From contig JAQTNZ010000228.1 of the NCBI GenBank assembly GCA_028713595.1, positions 1 to 5,295 of the forward strand: a stretch of 5,295 bases of DNA, read 5' to 3'. A program made the translations under genes and the position numbers. Below, piece by piece: positions 1 through 4,699 of the stretch; position 1 is the first letter of the stretch; every line of letters starts with the position of its first letter. Under the pieces are notes generated by a model, which saw only the letters and a program-made list of their open reading frames with translations, searched no databases and was not told the DNA's origin. The DNA comes from Methylovulum sp. GTDB lineage: Bacteria; Pseudomonadota; Gammaproteobacteria; Methylococcales; Methylomonadaceae.

Positions 1-364
1 GCCCGCGCAACAGGTAGGGGTAGACCTTATGTTCCGGGTTCCGCTGGCTGGTGTTGGGTTTCTGGTACACCGCCTCCAGCCCCATCTTCCGCAGCAAACG
101 CTTAGGCCCCTTGGCGTTCACCCCATGACCCAGGTTGCGCAAATGCGCCACCATTTTCAATACCCCATAACAGGGTGTCCGGGTGTATTGTTCGTCCAAC
201 AGCCGCATCAGCGCCAGGTTTTCCGCGCTTTCACCCGCAGGCTGGTAGTAAAGGGACGAACGGTTCAACCCCAGCAGGCCGCATTGTTGCCGGACACTGA
301 ACTGTGGGTCTTGCGGGTCAATCCCTTGTTGCCTTGCCGCTAATGGCTGGCCGAGGATTTTTTT
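1..364 (-). CDS. IS3-family transposase OrfB, N-terminal part (continues beyond window start)
   Basis: This is the open frame translated from the minus strand starting in the A-run; 121 codons are visible and the rest is off the left edge. It shows the typical OrfB N-terminus: VRQQCGLLGLNRSSLYY at about residues 26-42, then LALMRLLDEQYTRTPCYGV, and an HTH_21-like DNA-binding region through KRLLRKMGLEAVYQKP. It ends in HKVYPYLLRG, the segment that precedes the integrase catalytic core. The DDE catalytic residues would follow and are not in the window. No good ATG start exists before the LALMRLL segment, so the protein is probably made as an OrfA-OrfB fusion through frameshifting or transcript slippage at 358-365. 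In the open frame a TGA (365-367) lies immediately upstream of the A-run. Family assignment is firm from the sequence; activity is unknown. Confidence 0.88.
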
Positions 365-629
365 TCAGCCAGTCCCGTTCGGCGACGAGCTGGCCTATCT
401 GGCGGTGCAGCTCGTCAATGTCCTGTTGCTGGTTGTCCCGTGCCTTTTCCTTTTTGCCGCTGAAGGCTTCCGGGATCACCGCCAACGCCTGCTTTTTCCA
501 GAGGTTGATCTGGGTGGCGTGGACACCGTATTCGGTGGTCAGCTCGTTAACCGTTTTTTGTTGGCGGATCGCCTCAACGGCCACTTTGGCTTTAAATTCC
601 GTTGTGTGGTTCTTGCGTACATTTGCCAT
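318..629 (-). CDS. IS3-family transposase OrfA (helix-turn-helix / leucine-zipper protein)
   Basis: This 103-residue protein binds the IS ends and supplies the N-terminus of the OrfAB transposase. Residues 9-48 (HTTEFKAKVAVEAI...GVHATQINLWKKQ) form the HTH_Tnp_1-type helix-turn-helix. Residues 70-90 (DIDELHRQIGQLVAERDWLKK) form the short coiled coil used for oligomerisation in this family. The length matches usual OrfA proteins of about 90-120 residues. The ATG at 627-629 is the natural start, 67 bases inside the putative IS end, and only a weak AAGG lies upstream. After the LKK at the A-run the frame continues for 13 residues (NPRPAISGKATRD) unrelated to the family and stops at 318, overlapping orfB by 47 bases. 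Confidence 0.9.
   Translation of the reverse strand: MANVRKNHTTEFKAKVAVEAIRQQKTVNELTTEYGVHATQINLWKKQALAVIPEAFSGKKEKARDNQQQDIDELHRQIGQLVAERDWLKKNPRPAISGKATRD
358..365 (-). other. Run of eight A at the orfA-orfB junction (probable slippage site)
   Basis: The minus strand reads CTG followed by eight A and then TCC. orfA uses CTG AAA AAA AAT, whereas orfB uses AAA AAA ATC, which is the +1 (equal to -2) frame. A conventional -1 slip would hit TAG eight codons later. Losing one A would fuse orfA and orfB directly, and gaining two would also work. Transcript slippage on A-runs is known for some IS elements. Alternatively, one base has been gained or lost in this copy and it is broken. The sequence alone cannot decide. 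Confidence 0.6.
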
Positions 630-670
630 AGTTTAGTTTGCCTTTTTGGGTAAGGCTTTCTATCTTAACT

Positions 671-696
671 GCTGGTCTAAAATATGGGGAGTATCA
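671..696 (-). repeat. Putative terminal inverted repeat (left end) of the IS3-family element
   Basis: On the minus strand the end begins TGATACTCCCCATATTTTAG and continues to about 671. The TG start, C-run and following A/T-rich block resemble IS3-family ends, and it sits about 67 bases before orfA, a normal distance. The upstream phage frame stops making sense at this point. Without the partner repeat the exact ends are an inference. Confidence 0.5.
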
Positions 697-760
697 TAGG
701 CAAACCGCCGAACGTAGCAACCTCCGGCAGGGATAACATATCAGTTAAGGTGTCTTGCAT
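697..760 (-). pseudogene. 5' remnant of a phage gene interrupted by the IS, probably the tail assembly chaperone (gpG position)
   Basis: An ATG at 758-760 on the minus strand opens a frame that starts MQDTLTDML and reaches ATFGGLP at about 698. The frame then enters the putative IS end and hits TAG at 677-679. A clear ribosome binding site, AGTGAGG, lies five bases before the ATG. The remnant is about 21 codons, too short for secure family recognition. Its place directly after the tail tube gene is where lambda-like phages carry the tail assembly chaperone (lambda gpG), so that is the most likely identity, by position only. The start of the peptide also looks like the beginning of a structural phage protein and not random sequence, but that is a judgement. 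The missing part would lie beyond the other end of the IS, outside the window. Confidence 0.55.
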
Positions 761-765
761 TTTGG

Positions 766-772
766 CCTCACT
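766..772 (-). promoter_or_regulatory. Ribosome binding site of the interrupted gene
   Basis: The minus strand reads AGTGAGG, then CCAAA, then ATG at 760. This near-consensus Shine-Dalgarno site with suitable spacing is the main reason for treating the short frame at 697-760 as a genuine gene start. Confidence 0.55.
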
Positions 773-777
773 GTAAA

Positions 778-796
778 CCGCGCACGGATGGCGCGG
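778..796 (-). terminator. Short GC hairpin with a T-run, possible weak terminator
   Basis: CCGCGC (778-783) and GCGCGG (791-796) are perfect inverted repeats around a seven-base loop. On the minus strand the stem is followed by only TTTAC, so as an intrinsic terminator it is weak. It lies between the tail tube gene and the interrupted gene, and could lower read-through or simply be an RNA structure. Confidence 0.25.
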
Positions 797-821
797 GTGG
801 TGTTTAATTTCAACAAAATAA

Positions 822-963
822 AAGTAGAACTCTCGTTCCCACGCGCCGCGTGGGAATGCCGTGCCACCCGCGCTGCGGTGTGTGAAACGGGACGCGGCGC
901 GTCCCTACCGCATTCCCATTCATGCCCCGTGGGTACACAGCGTGTGGGAACGAGTGCGTACTT
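822..963. repeat. Hairpin-rich palindromic element (MITE- or REP-like, non-coding)
   Basis: The element is bounded by an 11-base perfect inverted repeat, CTCGTTCCCAC (832-842) and GTGGGAACGAG (944-954), extended outward by AAGTA (822-826) and TACTT (959-963). Nested inside is a second 9-base inverted repeat, TGGGAATGC (851-859) and GCATTCCCA (910-918). It also holds two tight hairpins: TTCCCACGC/GCGTGGGAA (836-844/848-856, loop GCC) and GGGACGC/GCGTCCC (889-895/899-905, loop GGC). The reading frames across it on both strands are by-products of the palindrome. Similar CTCGTTCCCACGC...GGGACGC repeats are, from memory, scattered through genomes of Methylococcales and related gammaproteobacteria. 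It sits in the gap after the tail tube gene, so it does not break a gene. Whether it moves by a transposase in trans is unknown. Confidence 0.75.
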
Positions 964-979
964 ATTCCAGCCGATTAAT

Positions 980-2077
980 TTAAAAAGTAGCGACAATCCT
1001 ACCCAACCGCCCCATAGGCCCTTGTGCGTCTTTGGTCGGGTCGATCAAGGCCTCGCCCGTGAACGGCAGTTTGCTATTGGCCTTGTCAATCAGCTTAAAC
1101 GGGGCTGGGTCTAGCGATACCCTATAAATGTCTGCGGTGACGGGTGAATTGTTGACGACATTGGTGCCGACAAAACGCAGCCAAATTTCTTGGTTGAATT
1201 TTTCGCCCAAGGTGATTTGCAAGGTTCGGCCATAAGTCGATTCGACAATCAACGGATATTTAACGCCCAAGGCATTAAAGGCGTTGATGTCATTGATGGC
1301 AAACATCCCCGAATCAGGATCAATATCGTAAATTTGCGGGTCAAGGACGATAGGCGTGGTGGGTGTGCTGTCTTTGATTGAAACCGTTTGGATCGCTTGG
1401 TGCGCCAGCATGTACCAAGTGTTGCCAGCTATCGGCCCGTTGAATTTATCAATCGCCAAATCAACGGTAAAGGCCACCTTTAAAGGGAAGGTGCAACCGG
1501 TGGGAAAACTTGAAAATGTAAAATTGCCGGAGTTTGACGCAAATTTGTAATGGGTGTTTAACACCAAAGTCTTAGGCGTGGTCGAGCTGTCGGTGACGAC
1601 AACGGTGGCGGGGTCAAAAAACGTGTATTCGTCAATAAACAGGCTATCGCTGGAAATGGATTGGGCGATTTTTACCGGATTATTGGTGGGTAAGGCCGTG
1701 GTGCCCTTATATTCAGACCATTTTTTAGTGGTGTTGTCACGCACTGAAAAATGGGCGCCTGATACGCTTTGGCCTTCAAAGGTATGGAGGCCACCGAACA
1801 AAGCCAAGGACATAGTGCCAAAGCTGGCCTCTTCCGCCGTAAACGACACTTTCAGGCTTTTTTCGCTCAGCATCGAAAAGTCGGTGCCGTCCGTGCCATC
1901 CCAAAAGTTTTGGACTTTATCGCGCTGGGTGCTGGGTTCCAGCGTCAGGTCGCTGACGTTGCCCAAGAAAAACAGGCCGTTGGCAACGGTGGAAAAACCG
2001 TCATCGGCATTGACATTGTTTTGGATATTGCGGGCCGTATAATAAAGCTTACCCCGGCCTTTAAAATAATTAGACAT
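980..2077 (-). CDS. Phage major tail (tail tube) protein
   Basis: This 365-residue protein is the likely subunit of the tail tube through which DNA passes in a long non-contractile tail (lambda gpV role). The N-terminus (KGRGKLYYTAR, then FFLGNVSDLTLEP around residues 37-48) and the following segment (KSLKVSFTAEEASFGTMSLALFGG, residues 73-96, given here in parts: KSLKVSFTAEEA and SLALFGG) follow the pattern of siphovirus tail tube proteins. The C-terminus (FTGEALIDPTK...GRLGRIV) is also typical and shows the protein is complete. Residues about 159-205 and 232-281 look like two copies of one beta-rich module, which makes it longer than lambda gpV (246 residues). The ATG at 2075-2077 has the site GGGGGA six bases upstream and overlaps the end of the preceding gene by eight bases. 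Assignment rests on sequence pattern and gene order. Confidence 0.8.
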   Translation of the reverse strand: MSNYFKGRGKLYYTARNIQNNVNADDGFSTVANGLFFLGNVSDLTLEPSTQRDKVQNFWDGTDGTDFSMLSEKSLKVSFTAEEASFGTMSLALFGGLHTFEGQSVSGAHFSVRDNTTKKWSEYKGTTALPTNNPVKIAQSISSDSLFIDEYTFFDPATVVVTDSSTTPKTLVLNTHYKFASNSGNFTFSSFPTGCTFPLKVAFTVDLAIDKFNGPIAGNTWYMLAHQAIQTVSIKDSTPTTPIVLDPQIYDIDPDSGMFAINDINAFNALGVKYPLIVESTYGRTLQITLGEKFNQEIWLRFVGTNVVNNSPVTADIYRVSLDPAPFKLIDKANSKLPFTGEALIDPTKDAQGPMGRLGRIVATF

Positions 2078-2318
2078 TTTTATCCCCCGCTGGTTTATCT
2101 GTCTGCTCTATGACCGCCGCCTTAACGGCATTCGATTTGACCATAGTTGTTGATGATGTTGCTGATGTTGATGGCGGCGGCTCGGCGATGTCGATGCTGA
2201 CAATGCCCAGACCCGCCAACATGGCGGCGGTGTCATCGTCCAGCGTCAATTTGTCGCCGTACAGACACCGCTTGCCCGCATGTTTGTGATTTTTAACCCG
2301 TACCGTTACGGCTACCAT
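2070..2318 (-). CDS. Small phage protein, DUF7210-like
   Basis: This 82-residue protein has an N-terminal half VRVKNHKHAGKRCLYGDKLT followed by LDDDTAAMLAGLGIVSI. It fits a small phage protein family in which a short basic segment with H-x-HAG-K is followed by a D-rich helix ending in a hydrophobic stretch (DUF7210 in my memory of the family). Residues 45-82 are a proline-, serine- and threonine-rich low-complexity tail with a lysine-rich end. Function is unknown. Its place between the tail terminator and the tail tube gene suggests a role in tail or head-tail assembly. The ATG at 2316-2318 follows GAGGGGGAACT, a strong ribosome binding site that overlaps the stop region of the upstream gene. 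Confidence 0.6.
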   Translation of the reverse strand: MVAVTVRVKNHKHAGKRCLYGDKLTLDDDTAAMLAGLGIVSIDIAEPPPSTSATSSTTMVKSNAVKAAVIEQTDKPAGDKNV

Positions 2319-2327
2319 AGTTCCCCC

Positions 2328-2756
2328 TCATTCAATAACCCGCGCAATGCCGAAAAGCAGCCGCTGGAAAATAAAACCCTCGCCGTAGCTGACATCATCG
2401 CGTTGGCCTTTCAATTCTAAAATGCCCTTTGATGCCACTGACGGCGACCATTTGTGTAACGCCCTAATCACGCTTAAAGCCAACTCGCCCAACACCACTT
2501 CCGCCATCACTGCATCGGTGCTGACGGATGGGGCGCACACCATCAGCATATAGTGCTGGTCTTCTTCCAGTGTAAAATTATAGCTACGCTCATCAACCGC
2601 CTTGGCGCGGACAGGCGCGATATAGCAACCGGGCAATTGGGTCAAAACATCATCAAAGGACTGCACCACCGATAGGCCATCGACCACCTTAAACGCCGCC
2701 ACTTGGGTCTTAACCCGTGCGGCAATCAGCGGCAAATCATCAAACAAACCGTTCAT
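2328..2756 (-). CDS. Phage tail terminator-like protein (gp37/gpU type)
   Basis: This 142-residue protein has the size and layout of gp37-type tail terminators, which cap the growing tail tube and join it to the head. It has an N-terminal amphipathic helix (LFDDLPLIAARVKTQVAAF), a segment LPGCYIAPVRAKAV at residues 41-54, a beta strand region (HYMLMVCAP, 68-76), a long helix (AVMAEVVLGELALSVIRAL, 82-100) with WSP after it, and a last strand region with FIFQRLLFGIARVIE. The gene begins with an ATGA overlap on the stop of the gpZ-like gene and ends just before the DUF7210-like gene, so the genes are translationally coupled. In lambda the equivalent place is held by gpU. Family assignment is from pattern and position. 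Confidence 0.7.
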   Translation of the reverse strand: MNGLFDDLPLIAARVKTQVAAFKVVDGLSVVQSFDDVLTQLPGCYIAPVRAKAVDERSYNFTLEEDQHYMLMVCAPSVSTDAVMAEVVLGELALSVIRALHKWSPSVASKGILELKGQRDDVSYGEGFIFQRLLFGIARVIE

Positions 2757-3262
2757 ACCTGAAACTTCGCCTTAAACCGCCGTAACAATTCGGCACTGGC
2801 TTCGGCGGCCACTTGGTCGGCGATGGTTTCGGCGTTCACCAAGGTAACGCTTTGGCTTATCAGTTGGTCGCCTTCGCGCTTAAAAACGCCTTCCATGCCA
2901 TTTTTCATGTGTGCAACGAACGCGCCTTCAAAAAAATACTTACCTGCCCATGCTCCCGTATCGGCTTGTGACACCTTGCCCGCAAACTGCGCGGCAATGT
3001 CGTTGTAGCCATCCCAAATTGACCCCGCTTCAATCGTGCCATCGTTATAGCCACCTAACAGCTTTTTATGGACACGGTATTGCTTAAACGCCTGTATCGG
3101 TATGCCGGTGTCCGCCGCCATACGGCTATCTAGTTGCTTTTCCGCCCAGGTGGTGGTCGTTTTCACCGCCGACCGCAAGGCGTTGACCACGCGCCGTTCG
3201 CCAAACACCTGCAACGCGGCGGCAATTTCCGCATCGTTGATGCCTATACGGACATTATCCAT
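2753..3262 (-). CDS. Phage minor tail protein Z-like (tail completion)
   Basis: This 169-residue protein matches the GPZ family pattern. An N-terminal helical region has RVVNALRSAVKTTTTWAEK (24-42) and DTGIPIQAFKQYRVHK (51-66). A central segment has IWDGYNDIAAQFAG (82-95), and a signature region reads AGKYFFEGAFVAHMKNG (106-122) followed by GVFKRE. The C-terminal helix AELLRRFKAKF closes the protein. In lambda, gpZ helps connect tail and head so that DNA can leave correctly. The ATG at 3260-3262 overlaps the end of the FII-like gene by eight bases, and its own stop overlaps the terminator gene start as ATGA. Size is slightly below lambda gpZ (192 residues) but all recognisable parts are present. 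Confidence 0.78.
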   Translation of the reverse strand: MDNVRIGINDAEIAAALQVFGERRVVNALRSAVKTTTTWAEKQLDSRMAADTGIPIQAFKQYRVHKKLLGGYNDGTIEAGSIWDGYNDIAAQFAGKVSQADTGAWAGKYFFEGAFVAHMKNGMEGVFKREGDQLISQSVTLVNAETIADQVAAEASAELLRRFKAKFQV

Positions 3263-3566
3263 GCTGGCGCAAATACCAGCGGGTTAGGCCGCCCGCTTGG
3301 GCGATGCTGTCAACGATAAGGTAATCCGTACCGTTATAGGTTACGGTGTGGTTTTTGTTCTTTTGCACGTTAAGCCCCGCTATGTCGTTGGTTTTAACGG
3401 CCAGCGTGTAACGGTAACTGCTGGCCATCTGCACCAGCACATCAGCGCGGGCGCTGTCAAAAATGCCGCGCAAAGGGGTGGACACACCGTCCACCGTCAC
3501 CGTCACCGGTTCGGCAAACGCCCGAAAACAAGCGGCGTTAATCGCGTCAACGTTCAAGCGGATCAC
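3255..3566 (-). CDS. Phage head-tail joining protein, lambda FII-like
   Basis: This 103-residue protein has the expected size of an FII-like head-tail attachment protein, which binds the head portal side and gives the tail its docking site. Visible pattern: an N-terminal helix (INAACFRAFAEPVTVTVDG), LRGIFDSA around residue 32-39, a beta-rich middle (YRYTLAVKTNDIAGLNVQ) and a C-terminal DYLIVDSIAQAGGLTRWYL. This is the usual arrangement in these proteins, where F/Y-D-x-P-like and G-x-TR-L positions are conserved. The start is GTG at 3564-3566, inside the last 20 bases of the holin-like gene. The next gene is gpZ-like, the same order as FII-Z in lambda, which is the main support. Confidence 0.7.
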   Translation of the reverse strand: MIRLNVDAINAACFRAFAEPVTVTVDGVSTPLRGIFDSARADVLVQMASSYRYTLAVKTNDIAGLNVQKNKNHTVTYNGTDYLIVDSIAQAGGLTRWYLRQHG

Positions 3567-3783
3567 CGTCTTCGTCCGGGCTTTGGCTGGCTGATGTCCG
3601 CTTTAGCTCGGCTTTTGTCCTGACTGACTGGAAATAATAATTGGTGGCAAACGTCAACCCTGTAAAGATCACCCCAAACCCAGCCGCATATTGGCTTAAA
3701 AAGCCTAAAAACACGGTCGCTAGTGAGCTGGCATACGCCATAAAGGCGGCCAGATCATGATATTTTTCGGCGAAATACCCCAC
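3547..3783 (-). CDS. Small membrane protein, probable HP1-type holin
   Basis: This 78-residue protein has two hydrophobic segments at about residues 11-29 and 32-50. They are followed by an aromatic TFATNYYFQSVRTKAELKR (44-62) and an acidic end (SPDEDGDPLER). A short membrane protein with a final G-x-ATF-x-NYYF followed by basic residues resembles HP1-type phage holins (G..ATFLVNWYYK...R). Holins form membrane lesions that time host lysis. The start is a GTG at 3781-3783 preceded by GGGGGG at 3788-3793 with TTAT in between. No endolysin gene lies beside it, so the holin role is an inference; another small membrane function in head assembly is possible. Confidence 0.55.
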   Translation of the reverse strand: MGYFAEKYHDLAAFMAYASSLATVFLGFLSQYAAGFGVIFTGLTFATNYYFQSVRTKAELKRTSASQSPDEDGDPLER

Positions 3784-3796
3784 ATAACCCCCCGCG

Positions 3797-3979
3797 TTAA
3801 TCTTTGGTCGCCAAACCCAGCGTGCCTGCCACGGTTCCGGCCAAGCCCATCACGGCGTTGGCCTCGTTTTGTTTGCCCATCACGATCAAAACCACGGCGA
3901 TAGCCGCCCCGACCAACGTGATGGCCCCCAGCTTAGTGGTGCGTTGGCTCCAATCAACCCCCAATCCAGACCCCAGCAT
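3797..3979 (-). CDS. Small hydrophobic protein of unknown function, start reassigned
   Basis: Using the ATG at 3977-3979 gives 60 residues. This start has a strong ribosome binding site (AAGGGGGG at 3984-3991, spacer TTAT). The ATG at 4004-4006, nine codons earlier, has none. The protein starts MLGSGLGVDWSQRTTK, has a strong membrane segment at about residues 18-34 (LGAITLVGAAIAVVLIVMG) and a second, glycine-rich hydrophobic stretch at 42-57, and ends ATKD. It is not a family I recognise. Size, two hydrophobic stretches and the neighbouring holin-like gene suggest a partner of that protein (antiholin, second holin) or a head-assembly membrane protein. It lies 30 bases after the decoration protein and 13 before the holin-like gene. 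Confidence 0.65.
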   Translation of the reverse strand: MLGSGLGVDWSQRTTKLGAITLVGAAIAVVLIVMGKQNEANAVMGLAGTVAGTLGLATKD

Positions 3980-3983
3980 ATAA

Positions 3984-3991
3984 CCCCCCTT
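3984..3991 (-). promoter_or_regulatory. Ribosome binding site that decides the start at 3979
   Basis: The minus strand reads AAGGGGGG, then TTAT, then ATG. The spacing is short but the G-run gives strong pairing options. The holin-like gene has the same arrangement, GGGGGG-TTAT-GTG at 3781-3793. Confidence 0.6.
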
Positions 3992-4009
3992 ACTGTTTAA
4001 GCCCATTCA

Positions 4010-4675
4010 CTAATTAATGTTGGCGACCAGCAACGCCCACGCGCTGCCTGTGTTGATAAAGTGGGCGTTGTCGTTGTTGGCATTGATGTCCGTATAACTT
4101 GCCCCTGCGGCGATGGTTTCCGCGCCCGCCGGATCAAGCGACACCGCGAAGGCATCGGCGGAAGTTTTTTTGACAAACAGCTTCGCACCGCTGGGGATTA
4201 GCCCCACGGACGGCAAGTTGACGGTTTTGGCGGCGGTGTTCGGCACCAAGACCACCAGCTCACCGGACAACAAATCACCCACGCCCAAGGACTGCGTACC
4301 CGTGGCGGCCAGCGTCAACACCCGTGCGCCTTCGCTGTCGAACTCCTCCAAATAGACGTTGACGGTGTCATCACTGGAGGCCGCGCTTTCCGAGGCATAA
4401 CCGATAAAATAGCCGTTAAGCGTAGGGGCGTTGGTGACTTTTTTGGTCGCGTAACTCCACCACAGCTTGTCGCCCTGGTCGATAGCCCCAGCCGCCTTAG
4501 CTAAGCTAAACACCCCTTCCATTTGCACCGAGCCAAAATTGCCCACGGCAATATCGACCAAGGCGATAGCCATACCCAGCGAACCAAAAACAACCGGCTC
4601 GCCGCTGGTGACGGCGGCGGCGGTGCTGTTGTGCCAAGACAGCACACACCCGTCTTGAACATAGTTTCTTGCCAT
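4010..4675 (-). CDS. Capsid decoration (cement) protein, DUF2190-like, with C-terminal extension
   Basis: This 221-residue protein has an N-terminal part (1-112) of DUF2190 type. It shows MARNYVQDG, then SGEPVVFGSLGMAIALVDIA (24-43), GVFSLAKAAGAIDQGDKLWW (54-73), NGYFIGYA (87-94) and DDTVNVYLEEF (102-112). That is the usual order in proteins that bind and strengthen phage capsids, and DUF2190 proteins are usually about this length. Residues 113-221 form a separate beta-rich unit with PNTAAKTVNLPSVGLIPSG (145-163), KLFVKKTSADAFAVSLDPAG (165-184), ETIAAG and SAWALLVA. It resembles repeating strand-turn units in phage fibre and decoration domains exposed on the capsid surface. The gene begins with ATG at 4673-4675 after AGGAG at 4683-4687. 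It follows the capsid gene by 24 bases, the place of lambda D. The cement role is from family and place. Confidence 0.75.
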   Translation of the reverse strand: MARNYVQDGCVLSWHNSTAAAVTSGEPVVFGSLGMAIALVDIAVGNFGSVQMEGVFSLAKAAGAIDQGDKLWWSYATKKVTNAPTLNGYFIGYASESAASSDDTVNVYLEEFDSEGARVLTLAATGTQSLGVGDLLSGELVVLVPNTAAKTVNLPSVGLIPSGAKLFVKKTSADAFAVSLDPAGAETIAAGASYTDINANNDNAHFINTGSAWALLVANIN

Positions 4676-4699
4676 TGCTTAACTCCTATTGCTGGTGGT

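Larger units (their letters stand above)
1..696 (-). mobile_element. IS3-family insertion sequence, partial (left end, orfA and start of orfB)
   Basis: A transposase gene pair of IS3-family type, orfA (318-629) and orfB (from 364 leftwards), reads off the minus strand and leaves the window at position 1. The end near orfA is placed at about 696. There the minus strand reads TGATACTCCCCATATTTTAG, a TG-start end with a C-run and an AT-rich stretch as in many IS3-family inverted repeats. Just outside it, a phage reading frame is interrupted. The other inverted repeat and the target duplication lie outside the window, so the boundary is inferred and could be off by a few bases. The catalytic part of the transposase is not visible, so activity cannot be judged. 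Confidence 0.82.

Noticed and set aside
29..653. Plus-strand open frames of 104, 110 and 82 codons opposite the IS genes
   Set aside because: They are mirror frames of orfA and orfB, whose proteins are clearly IS3-family transposase parts.
630..696. Promoter for the IS transposase in the IS end region
   Set aside because: TAAGAT on the minus strand (662-667) could be a -10 element, but I found no -35 element at a suitable distance, so no promoter is claimed.
636..705. Eight-base inverted repeat GTTTGCCT (636-643) and AGGCAAAC (698-705) near the IS end
   Set aside because: One copy is inside the IS and the other lies in the interrupted phage frame, so it is most likely chance; it is too short to define the IS ends.
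755..1114. 119-codon open frame on the plus strand across the palindromic element, and the 83-codon frame opposite it (745-996)
   Set aside because: Most of both frames is read out of the palindrome itself, they run into the end of the tail tube gene, and neither has a convincing ribosome binding site. Such frames are by-products of this repeat.
1554..2113. Plus-strand open frames of 162 and 114 codons opposite the tail tube gene
   Set aside because: They lie antisense to a well-supported tail gene, in a codon-biased region that leaves reverse frames open, and show no family pattern.
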